From an uncultured Prevotellaceae bacterium (GTDB lineage: Bacteria > Bacteroidota > Bacteroidia > Bacteroidales > Bacteroidaceae): a DNA stretch of 6,815 nt. The stretch is from positions 1 to 6,815 of the forward strand of contig CACYKX010000169.1 in assembly GCA_902775075.1 (NCBI GenBank), given 5' to 3'. A program made the position numbers and the translations under genes. Position 1 is the first letter of the stretch, and every line of letters starts with the position of its first letter. The notes beneath the pieces are model-generated. The model was not told the origin of the DNA and did not search any database. It worked only from the letters and a program-made list of their open reading frames with translations. Shown here piece by piece: positions 1-6,653 of the stretch.

Positions 1-1584
1 GGACTTCAAGGCAATGAGTTCTCAAAAGGTGCTGTCGTCAGGGATGACGATGGTACGCTTTGGTTTGCCGGAAATGAGGGCATAACGTATTTTTCATCAA
101 GAAACGTCAGTCAAATAAGTTTCAATTTACACCCTCGAATCACCGCTTTATATATCAATAACGAAGCTATCAATACAAAGACACTTACTGGAGGGAAGGC
201 CATTATTGACAGTTCTATATTAGATTCTCGAAATTTCAGCATAGCCTACGAGAATAATTCATTCAGCATAGAACTGTCAACCGTAGAGATTGATCGTCCC
301 GCTGGATGCACATACTGCTATTCGCTTGATAATGGTGAGTGGATATCCATTCCTGATGGCGGACATATCATTTCATTCAGTAACCTTGATACAGGCTGTC
401 ATTCTCTGCGTTACGCGGTGGAGTATAACGGCAAGCTTTCCGAGGTAAAAGAGGCAAACATAGAAATCCGTCATCCATGGTGGGGGAGTATATGGGCTAA
501 GAGTGTGCTGTGCCTTATAGTCGTTGCAATAGCTACATTGATATATTTCTGGATACGCAGCAAGGAAAAGGTCAAGGCACTTGCCTTGATATCACACAAG
601 ATACGTACTCCTATGTCGCTCATTATCAGTCCTCTTGTCCAACTCATAGATAATGATCCTGACGAACAGCGACAAAAGACCTACAATCTTATGCTACATA
701 ATGCTCAGAGACTTCAGCATCTTGCAGCTCAGGCAACTGCCGAAGAACCGATAGGACCAGTTCCTGGCATAGAATCAGAATACAATGTTTCAACCTACTT
801 TCAGCAATCGCGCACCACAAGGCATCTCGTTATCGTAGAAGATGATGACGAGGTGAGGAAATATCTTTGCGAACAGTTTTCCACCGACTACCATATACAT
901 GAGGCGACAAACGGTAAACAAGCCTTGCAACTCATATTTGAGAAAAAACCTGACGCAATAATAAGCGATGTAACCATGCCTCAGATGGATGGTATAACAC
1001 TATGCCGAAAACTGAAGAAGAACATTCAGTTAGCCCAAATTCCCGTCATTCTGCTTACTGCGCGTGCTGATGAGGAGGCAACGCTTCAGGGGCTGGGAAT
1101 CGGGGCAGATGCTTATATCACAAAGCCTTTCAACATCAAGATATTACGCCAGAAAATATCTAACCTCATACAGCTTCGCCAACAACTCCGTAATGTCTAT
1201 CAGGGGAAGCAACTACAGGAGGACAGATTGGAAACAATTGAAGCAGAAGACTATGAAGACAAGCTCATGGAGCGATTGATGAATGTTGTCAACAACCACA
1301 TAGGCGATGCAGATTTTTCCGTAGAAACACTATGCGAGGAGGTTGGCATAAGCCGAGCCAGCCTACATCGAAAACTAAAGGAGAAAACCAACCAGTCAAC
1401 AAGCATCTTCATAAGGAATGTCCGACTGAAGCAGGCAGAGAAACTCTTGCTCGAAACAAACCTTCATGTAAGCGAGATAGCCACGAAGGTAGGCTTCAAG
1501 CACACATCATATTTCATCAATTCGTTTCGTGAACTCTATGGAATATCACCTAATGAATGGAAAGAGCGTGAGAGAAGTAAATAA
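1..1584 (+). CDS. Hybrid two-component system regulator (HTCS), 5'-truncated by the window, lacking its kinase ATPase domain
   Basis: The frame is open from base 1 to the TAA at 1582-1584 (527 residues visible); the GTG at 418 is an internal valine, not a start. Domains by visible residue: end of the periplasmic beta-propeller (1-31, with NEF..G and DGTLWFAG), Y_Y_Y domain (about 75-158), one membrane helix (about 168-185), H-box helices with SHKIRTP (His199), receiver domain (274-390), AraC-type double helix-turn-helix (about 425-525). Receiver residues are intact: acidic cluster 280-283, phospho-acceptor Asp323, Thr353, Lys375. Oddity: only about 30 residues separate the dimerisation helices from the receiver, so the roughly 110-residue HATPase_c domain (N, G1, F, G2 boxes) is absent without a frameshift, and Lys200 replaces the usual Glu/Asp after the histidine. 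Family knowledge: HTCS proteins sense oligosaccharides in the periplasm and activate adjacent polysaccharide loci. Inferred target: the GH43-GH35-GH115 operon downstream. Self-phosphorylation looks impossible as read. Confidence 0.93.
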   Translation, partial: GLQGNEFSKGAVVRDDDGTLWFAGNEGITYFSSRNVSQISFNLHPRITALYINNEAINTKTLTGGKAIIDSSILDSRNFSIAYENNSFSIELSTVEIDRPAGCTYCYSLDNGEWISIPDGGHIISFSNLDTGCHSLRYAVEYNGKLSEVKEANIEIRHPWWGSIWAKSVLCLIVVAIATLIYFWIRSKEKVKALALISHKIRTPMSLIISPLVQLIDNDPDEQRQKTYNLMLHNAQRLQHLAAQATAEEPIGPVPGIESEYNVSTYFQQSRTTRHLVIVEDDDEVRKYLCEQFSTDYHIHEATNGKQALQLIFEKKPDAIISDVTMPQMDGITLCRKLKKNIQLAQIPVILLTARADEEATLQGLGIGADAYITKPFNIKILRQKISNLIQLRQQLRNVYQGKQLQEDRLETIEAEDYEDKLMERLMNVVNNHIGDADFSVETLCEEVGISRASLHRKLKEKTNQSTSIFIRNVRLKQAEKLLLETNLHVSEIATKVGFKHTSYFINSFRELYGISPNEWKERERSK

Positions 1585-1627
1585 TTATCAGAGAGGCTGT
1601 TATCTTATTCTGTAATTTTTCTGAGAC

Positions 1628-1641
1628 ATTATTACAATAAT
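1628..1641. promoter_or_regulatory. AT-rich palindrome upstream of the GH43 promoter, possible operator
   Basis: ATTATT and AATAAT form a perfect inverted repeat with a 2-base centre (AC), ending 13 bases before the -33 box. The position suits an activator site for the AraC-type output domain of the upstream HTCS. The composition is low-complexity and AT-rich, so chance is a serious alternative; no known HTCS consensus was matched. Confidence 0.25.
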
Positions 1642-1654
1642 AAGAGACGCGTTT

Positions 1655-1687
1655 TTTGCAAAATAGCATGTGAAGATGTTATCTTTG
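1655..1687 (+). promoter_or_regulatory. Bacteroidota-type promoter of the glycoside hydrolase operon
   Basis: TTTG at 1655-1658 (-33 element) and TATCTTTG at 1680-1687 (-7 element, consensus TAnnTTTG) are separated by 21 bases, within the usual range for the primary sigma factor of this phylum. Transcription would begin near 1693, leaving a leader of about 30 bases before the GH43 ATG at 1722. The leader has no clear Shine-Dalgarno motif, which is normal in Bacteroidota. Confidence 0.75.
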
Positions 1688-1721
1688 CAGAAACTAAAAC
1701 GTGTAAAGTTATTAATGCAAT

Positions 1722-3353
1722 ATGAAAAAACGTAATTTCTTTCTCCTGACAGCTATTATGATATTGTCAGGCATACTCTCCCCCTTGACAACAAGGGGTG
1801 CATCGGGCTTCAAGAATCCTGTGCTTGCAGGATTCCATGCAGATCCAAGCGTATGTAGGGTGGGTGATGATTTCTATCTCGTAAACAGCACCTTCCAGTA
1901 TTTCCCTGGTGTGCCAGTATTCCATAGTAAGGATCTGGTGAACTGGGAGCAGGTGGGCAACTGCCTGACACGTCCTTCTCAGGTGGATTTGAAGGGCACA
2001 GATGGTAATGCCGGAATCTATGCCCCTACTATCAGATATAATGATGGGCGATATTATATGGTGACAACGGTATTCCCTTCACGCCGCCATTTCTATGTAT
2101 GGACAGATAATCCTTCTGGGGAGTGGTCAGATCCAATAATAATCGACTTTGCTATCGGAAGTTGTGATCCTACGCTTTTCTTTGATGAAGGCAAATGCTA
2201 TTTCCTATGGAAAGAGGGCGATATCAAGATATGTGAGATTGATGTGAACACAGGCAAGAAATTGGGTGACATACATCATCTGGGAGTTGGTCTTGGAGGG
2301 CGTTACCCGGAAGGACCACATATCTATAAAAAAGACGACTACTACTATCTGCTACTTGCAGAGGGTGGTACTGAGCATGGGCATCATGTCAATATTCTGC
2401 GTAGTAAAAACCTGTTCGGTCCTTATGAGTCTAACCCCTCAAATCCTATCCTCTCACACTTCAATATGAAGATGCAGAACAGTCCTATTCAGGGACTCGG
2501 ACACGCAGATCTTGTTCAGGCTCCCGACTCTTCATGGTGGATGATATGCTTAGGCTACAGGACAAGCGGATACTTACAGCACGTTATGGGGCGTGAGACT
2601 ATGCTTGCACCGGTGGAATGGGAGAAAAACGGTTGGCCTGTGGTGAATGGTGACGGCACATTACAGGTAGATATGAAGTGTAAGACCTTGCCGTTAGTGC
2701 CTTTGGCACAAGACCCTGTAAAGGAAGAATTTAACTATGTGGAGCGATGTGCTCCCAAAGACAGCTATCATTCCTTGGGCTTGCCTATGGGCTGGATGAG
2801 TCTTTGTAACCCAGATTATACAAAATACTCACTCACGGCGCATAAGGGTTTTCTGCGTCTCTATCCCAGCACCATAAACCTTAGCGAAACGGCTTCACCT
2901 ACCTTTGTTGCACGTAGGCAGACAGAACTGTCTTTTTCTGCAACGGCAAAGGCAGACCTCACACATCTTACGGAAGGAATGCAAGTGGGCATCACAGCCT
3001 ATGCCACTCCACTGAGCCACTATGATGTGGTGGCAGAGAGGAAAGACGGGAAGATTATCATAAGGTCAAACGTGCGTCTTGGTCAGACCAGTCATAGCGA
3101 AAACAATCAGATAACCTTGAATGGAAACTATGCCTATCTGCGTATAACCTCTGACAAAGACTACTATTACATGATGGCATCTGCTGACGGCGCAAGCTAC
3201 ACTACGCTTGCCAAGATGGAATACCGATACCTAAGTACGGAGACAAATGGCGGTTTCACCGGAGTGATGCTCGGATTATTTGCGCAGAGTAATAGTGAAA
3301 ACGATAAAGGATATGTTGATATAGACTGGTTTGAATATGAAGTAAAAAAATAA
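1722..3353 (+). CDS. Secreted GH43 beta-xylosidase / alpha-L-arabinofuranosidase-like hydrolase
   Basis: 543 residues, apparently complete. A basic then hydrophobic N-terminus (residues 1-27, probable cleavage near the ALA-like GAS at 26-28) is a Sec signal peptide with no lipobox cysteine, so the product is probably periplasmic. The five-bladed propeller domain (about 30-320) starts with NPVLAGFHADPS and contains FPGVPVFHSKDLVNW, PEGPH, GHADLV and GRETMLAPVEW, the pattern of xylosidase/arabinofuranosidase GH43 enzymes (subfamily 11/12 style). By family position, Asp41 is the general base, Asp149 the pKa-tuning acid and Glu197 the general acid; all are present. Residues about 335-543 form the C-terminal beta-sandwich of GH43 xylosidases (PTFVARRQ motif, DIDWFEYE end). 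Likely role: releasing xylose or arabinose from xylo-oligosaccharides imported to the periplasm. First gene of the operon; the next start lies 7 bases after its stop, with AGGAA between as a possible ribosome site. Exact substrate is not decided by sequence. Confidence 0.93.
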   Translation: MKKRNFFLLTAIMILSGILSPLTTRGASGFKNPVLAGFHADPSVCRVGDDFYLVNSTFQYFPGVPVFHSKDLVNWEQVGNCLTRPSQVDLKGTDGNAGIYAPTIRYNDGRYYMVTTVFPSRRHFYVWTDNPSGEWSDPIIIDFAIGSCDPTLFFDEGKCYFLWKEGDIKICEIDVNTGKKLGDIHHLGVGLGGRYPEGPHIYKKDDYYYLLLAEGGTEHGHHVNILRSKNLFGPYESNPSNPILSHFNMKMQNSPIQGLGHADLVQAPDSSWWMICLGYRTSGYLQHVMGRETMLAPVEWEKNGWPVVNGDGTLQVDMKCKTLPLVPLAQDPVKEEFNYVERCAPKDSYHSLGLPMGWMSLCNPDYTKYSLTAHKGFLRLYPSTINLSETASPTFVARRQTELSFSATAKADLTHLTEGMQVGITAYATPLSHYDVVAERKDGKIIIRSNVRLGQTSHSENNQITLNGNYAYLRITSDKDYYYMMASADGASYTTLAKMEYRYLSTETNGGFTGVMLGLFAQSNSENDKGYVDIDWFEYEVKK

Positions 3354-3360
3354 AGGAAAT

Positions 3361-3630
3361 ATGAGGAATTATAACATTTGGAAAAGAGCGTTATATATTG
3401 CTCTGACAGTATTTACGACATCCTCATTAATGGCACAACAGTTACCCAAGGTGGAGAAAAAGCATGGCACATGGCAGATGACTGTAGATGGAGAGCCATA
3501 TCTTATGCTGGCAGGAGAACTGCATAACTCATCTACAGGCAGCAGTCATTATATGGCAGACATCTGGCAACGTATGGCAAAAAAGAACCTGAATACGGTT
3601 ATTGCCGTTCAGATAGAAAACGAAGTATAA
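3361..3630 (+). pseudogene. N-terminal fragment of a GH35 (DUF5597-type) beta-galactosidase-like gene with a large internal deletion
   Basis: The open frame encodes 89 residues. Residues 1-25 are a Sec signal peptide ending in SLMA before QQ. Residues 35-82 match the start of GH35 catalytic domains (DGEPYLMLAGELHNSS, then MADIW.RMAKKNLNTVIA). In intact relatives NTVIA is followed by a P-V-S-W-E-type segment; here it runs straight into VQIENEV, the motif about 130 residues further along that holds the general acid/base glutamate, and then TAA at 3628-3630. The barrel core between the two motifs and everything after ENEV are missing. Intact relatives are roughly 530-550 residues, so well over 400 codons are gone. 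The translated product would be a secreted peptide of about 64 residues without an active site. An alternative view is a small functional secreted protein, but the join of two separated family motifs argues for decay or assembly error. Confidence 0.85.
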
Positions 3631-3712
3631 TGGAGATGAGACTACATTAGGTGGTCCTGTTATCCGCAACGGAGAAGTAAAGGCATTTAGAATAAAGATG
3701 TATGAGTATTAG
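3629..3712 (+). pseudogene. C-terminal fragment of the same GH35/DUF5597 gene, in another frame
   Basis: Read in the frame starting at 3629, the DNA gives NGDET followed by a short loop, then VKAFRIKMYEY and TAG at 3710-3712. GH35 proteins with a DUF5597 domain end in this way (NGDET, a short segment, then a strand ending in a K-L/M-Y-x-Y pattern). The fragment is shifted by one base relative to the 3361-3630 frame, has no start codon of its own before the match, and lies right after the stop of the N-terminal fragment. It is therefore the tail of the deleted gene. Its last 11 bases overlap the first codons of the GH115 gene, a relic of the ancestral gene overlap. Short match, so family assignment relies on its position as well as motif. 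Confidence 0.72.
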
Positions 3713-6218
3713 GACAAAGTTTTTTATACTTCTGATAGCAGTAGTATTATCCTTGAGTGGAAAGGCGCAGACAGAACGTTTCTGTATAGCCAGCAAAGGC
3801 ATAACGGCAGGCATTATTGTGGATGAAAACGACTGGAAGGGAGTTATCCGTGCCGCTCATGATCTGGGTGACGATGTACGTAAGGTAACTGGATTCTCAT
3901 CCCAGGTAAGCCTACTGTCATCTGACTCACCATGGATGAAGCAGCCGAAGAGCATTATTGTCGGTACAATAGGCAAAAGCAGAATCATCGACAATATTAT
4001 AAGGAAGAAGAAGCTCGATGTGCGCAAGGTAAAAGGTCAATGGGAATCGTACATCATCGATATTGTGGATGGAAATCTTGTTATTGCAGGAAGTGACAAA
4101 CGTGGTACTATCTACGGCATTTACGATATTTCTGAACGTATAGGAGTATCTCCGTGGTATTGGATGGCAGATGCACCCGTAGCTCATAAAGATGCGCTCT
4201 ACTATGATGGTGGATGCTTCATACAGCCATCACCAAAGGTGAAATATCGCGGTATATTCATCAATGACGAGTGGCCTTCGTTTGGCACATGGTGCAATAA
4301 TCATTTCGGAGGGGTTAATGCAAAGGCATACGAACATATCTTTGAACTGCTATTGCGCCTGAAGGCTAACTATTTCTGGCCTGCTATGTGGGCAACGGCT
4401 TTTAATGAAGACGACCCAGAATCGCCACGACTTGCCGATGAAATGGGCATTGTTATGGGAACTTCACACCATGAACCTATGATGCGTGCCCATAAGGAAT
4501 ACACATCACGTCGTAATGAGATAGGTCCTTGGGACTACTCCAAGAATCCAGCCAACCTTGACAAATTCTTTACCGAAGGCATTGAGCATGCCAAGAATTA
4601 CGAGAATATCATCACGATCGGTATGCGTGGTGATGGCGATGTGGCAATGGGTAGCGGCAATGATGCAGACAATATGAATACTCTCGAAAGTGTCATCAAA
4701 AACCAGCGTCGTATCATAAGCAAGGTGATGGGTAAGAAGGCAAGTGATGTTCCACAGCTTTGGGCTATCTTTACCGAGGTGCAGAGATACTATGATGCAG
4801 GTTTCCGTGTGCCAGATGATGTAACCCTTCTTTTCTGCGATAATAACTGGGGATATATCCGTCGTAAAGGGCGCGACTTCGAGCGTAAGCGCAAGGGAGG
4901 TCTCGGACTTTACTATCACATTGATATGAATGGTGGTCCGTGGAATGACCGATGGGTAAACACCACCACGATACCTAAATTACGTGAACAACTAAATATA
5001 GCCTATCAATCGGGTATAGATAGAATCTGGATAATAAATGTGGGTGATCTGAAGCCAAAGGAAGTGCCTATCGATTTTATCATGAGGTATGCCTGGAATC
5101 CTGATGCTATCAAGCCTGGCGATGAGACAAGGTATCTTGAGGATTTTGTTGCAAGTATCTTTGGTAGGAAGTATTCTGCCGAAATTGCCGATATCATCGC
5201 AAAATACAGCAAGTATAACCTCCTAAGAAAACCCGAAGTGCAATATCCGGGCATTTTCAACAACGAGGAGATGCTGCACATGAGCTGTAAGTGGCAGGCA
5301 TTGGTAACACGCTGCGAAAATCTGAAGGCAGAACTGCCAGCCTCAATGCAGGATGCTTTCTATCAGCTTGTGTATTATCCTGTTGTGGGAAGTGCTGGGG
5401 TAGCACAGATTTATAACTACGCTACTCTTGGCGATTCTCTTGCCATAGAAGCCTTGATGAAGAAGGATCAGCAGCTCACCGACTATTATAACAAGCAACT
5501 TGCTGGTGGGAAATGGAATGGCATGATGCTCGATAATCATATCGGCTATACTCAATGGTCTATTCCTAAGAAGAATGTGAACCCTCTCACTCTCAATCTC
5601 AGGAAAATGAACAACCCTGTTTCCGATACATCCGATGAGTATTGCATTCCTGCCTATAAATACAGTAGTAAGACTGATACTCCACAGGCAAGTTGGATCT
5701 TTCTTCCAGATCTTGGTCGTGGCAAGGGATGTATGGGGTCAAGTAATGTTATGGCTGAAAGCGTTGAAAGCGAGATGAATGCATCTCTTAGCTATGAGGT
5801 GGATATGAAGACCAGTCAAGTGGCAATAGGCATACTTCCTGTTCAGGACATATATCCGGAGCGAGGACTTCGTATTGGCGTTAAGATTGACGATCAGCCA
5901 ATGCAGGTAGTTGATGCCCGACAATGGCTTCACGATGTGTTTGGCGAATACACCCCCAAGAATCTTGCTGTCTCCAAGGTGTTGAAACCATTACCAAAGG
6001 CAGAAAAACTCCTATTGAGCGGATGGAATAAAGGCCGTAAGATGCCCCGTCGTGATGAGATCTTTGATAATATCCGCTGGCTATCAGTCAATTTCGACAT
6101 AGCTCCAGGTAAGCATACCATAAAACTAATCATGATAGATCCGGAAATTACTGTAGAGCAGATTGTCGTGAATCCTGACAATAATCATTACAGTTATTTC
6201 GGTAACGGATATTTCTAA
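3702..6218 (+). CDS. Secreted GH115 xylan alpha-1,2-glucuronidase-like hydrolase
   Basis: 838 residues, full length for GH115. Residues 1-22 are a Sec signal peptide (cleavage probably after GKA), no lipobox cysteine, so probably periplasmic. Family domains in order: N-terminal alpha/beta domain (about 25-170, ending in GTIYGIYDISERIGVSPWYW), catalytic barrel (about 180-480, with FINDEWP, ANYFWPAMW, GTSHHEPM, MRGDGD, IFTEVQRYYD, WIINVGDLKP), helical domain (about 480-640, with GGKWNGMMLDNHIGYTQW), and C-terminal beta-sandwich (about 660-838). Family knowledge: GH115 enzymes remove glucuronic or 4-O-methyl-glucuronic acid from xylan chains and oligosaccharides. Candidate active-site acids lie in the NDE, RGDGD and FTEV motifs; I do not assign catalytic roles. 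The ATG at 3702 is chosen because it directly precedes the signal peptide. No strong ribosome site precedes it, consistent with former coupling to the GH35 gene it overlaps. It belongs to the GH43 operon; no separate promoter is visible. Confidence 0.93.
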   Translation: MSIRTKFFILLIAVVLSLSGKAQTERFCIASKGITAGIIVDENDWKGVIRAAHDLGDDVRKVTGFSSQVSLLSSDSPWMKQPKSIIVGTIGKSRIIDNIIRKKKLDVRKVKGQWESYIIDIVDGNLVIAGSDKRGTIYGIYDISERIGVSPWYWMADAPVAHKDALYYDGGCFIQPSPKVKYRGIFINDEWPSFGTWCNNHFGGVNAKAYEHIFELLLRLKANYFWPAMWATAFNEDDPESPRLADEMGIVMGTSHHEPMMRAHKEYTSRRNEIGPWDYSKNPANLDKFFTEGIEHAKNYENIITIGMRGDGDVAMGSGNDADNMNTLESVIKNQRRIISKVMGKKASDVPQLWAIFTEVQRYYDAGFRVPDDVTLLFCDNNWGYIRRKGRDFERKRKGGLGLYYHIDMNGGPWNDRWVNTTTIPKLREQLNIAYQSGIDRIWIINVGDLKPKEVPIDFIMRYAWNPDAIKPGDETRYLEDFVASIFGRKYSAEIADIIAKYSKYNLLRKPEVQYPGIFNNEEMLHMSCKWQALVTRCENLKAELPASMQDAFYQLVYYPVVGSAGVAQIYNYATLGDSLAIEALMKKDQQLTDYYNKQLAGGKWNGMMLDNHIGYTQWSIPKKNVNPLTLNLRKMNNPVSDTSDEYCIPAYKYSSKTDTPQASWIFLPDLGRGKGCMGSSNVMAESVESEMNASLSYEVDMKTSQVAIGILPVQDIYPERGLRIGVKIDDQPMQVVDARQWLHDVFGEYTPKNLAVSKVLKPLPKAEKLLLSGWNKGRKMPRRDEIFDNIRWLSVNFDIAPGKHTIKLIMIDPEITVEQIVVNPDNNHYSYFGNGYF

Positions 6219-6224
6219 AGTGTA

Positions 6225-6248
6225 GGTCAGAGAACGATTTCTCTGACC
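6225..6248. terminator. Perfect hairpin between convergent genes, probable terminator
   Basis: GGTCAGAGAA (6225-6234) and TTCTCTGACC (6239-6248) form a 10-bp perfect stem with the 4-base loop CGAT. It starts 6 bases after the GH115 stop and ends exactly at the stop codon of the convergent minus-strand gene. On the plus strand a pyrimidine-rich T-tract follows, typical of intrinsic termination. On the minus strand the following stretch is less T-rich, so termination there is less certain. Confidence 0.8.
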
Positions 6249-6563
6249 TTATTTCTTCCTTTTCTTTGGATATGGTATCAAGGGCAATAGTGTCTTGATT
6301 ATCTTGATGGCCTCATTACGGTGCTCAATATCAAGGATATAGTGCTCTTTTGCACCATCGTAAGGAATGCCTGTGCCGGCATCTGACATTAGGTCTGCTA
6401 TCTCAGGAAGCTTCTTCACATAGCAGATATTGTCACACGCTAAGATGATAGGTTTCTCGTCGATGTATATCAACCAGTCACCAAACATCTTCTTTGCTCG
6501 GATTACGCCAACGCCCTCAATTTGAGAGCATACGAAATCAATAAAATCTGTTGTACAAGCCAT
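6249..6563 (-). CDS. Small TfoX N-terminal domain protein
   Basis: 104 residues. Residues about 10-95 match the TfoX_N fold: IRAKKMFGDWLIYIDEKP near 21-38, then a strand with ILACDNICYVK (40-50), and a helix followed by HYILDIE (74-80). The C-terminus is a lysine-rich tail (PYPKKRKK). The separate C-terminal domain found in gammaproteobacterial TfoX/Sxy competence activators is absent. Such stand-alone small proteins are common and of unknown function; a role in competence should not be assumed. No signal peptide, so cytoplasmic. It is transcribed towards the xylan operon and ends at the shared hairpin, so it is not part of that operon. The ATG at 6563 fits the domain start and lies about 30 bases after a -7-like element. 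Confidence 0.85.
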   Translation of the reverse strand: MACTTDFIDFVCSQIEGVGVIRAKKMFGDWLIYIDEKPIILACDNICYVKKLPEIADLMSDAGTGIPYDGAKEHYILDIEHRNEAIKIIKTLLPLIPYPKKRKK

Positions 6564-6576
6564 ATATTTATTAGAC

Positions 6577-6587
6577 GCACATTGTGC
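6577..6587. repeat. Short inverted repeat in the leader of the TfoX-like gene
   Basis: GCAC (6577-6580) and GTGC (6584-6587) flank ATT. It lies between the predicted minus-strand transcription start and the ATG at 6563. The same GCAC/GTGC words build the stems of the 80-base repeat nearby. It is only 4 bp per arm and could be chance. Confidence 0.3.
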
Positions 6588-6598
6588 ATTGTTTATTA

Positions 6599-6606
6599 CA
6601 AATATA
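6599..6606 (-). promoter_or_regulatory. -7 promoter element for the TfoX-like gene
   Basis: On the minus strand this reads TATATTTG, an exact match to TAnnTTTG, placed about 36 bases before the ATG at 6563. A clear TTTG -33 element at the expected distance upstream is not visible, so the promoter is judged on the -7 element only. Its upstream half overlaps the -33 region of the divergent plus-strand promoter. Confidence 0.5.
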
Positions 6607-6616
6607 GACAGAAAAA

Positions 6617-6648
6617 TTTGTTATCTTTACTTATTCTTCGTATCTTTG
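6617..6648 (+). promoter_or_regulatory. Bacteroidota-type promoter facing the 80-base tandem repeat
   Basis: TTTG at 6617-6620 and TATCTTTG at 6641-6648 are spaced by 20 bases, a near-ideal -33/-7 pair. Transcription would start near 6654, inside the first repeat copy. No protein-coding frame follows, so it would produce a non-coding transcript or an RNA leader extending past the window edge. The final G of the -7 element is also the first base of the repeat unit as I have framed it. Confidence 0.65.
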
Positions 6649-6653
6649 CACTC

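Noticed and set aside
418..1584. GTG at 418 as the start of a 388-residue regulator
   Set aside because: The same frame is open back to base 1 and encodes propeller and Y_Y_Y sequence continuous with the downstream protein, so GTG is an internal codon.
1588..1630. Terminator after the HTCS gene
   Set aside because: TCAGA and TCTGA can pair, but with only 5 bp and a loop of about 30 bases, and no T-tract follows; too weak to call.
4506..4919. Minus-strand 137-residue open frame inside the GH115 gene
   Set aside because: It is antisense to the conserved GH115 catalytic barrel and has no recognisable domain or promoter; a shadow of the real gene. The same holds for other minus-strand frames between 3927 and 6181.
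6249..6563. TfoX-like gene as a competence regulator named tfoX/sxy
   Set aside because: Only the N-terminal domain is present, and the competence role is established for two-domain gammaproteobacterial proteins, so no gene symbol is given.
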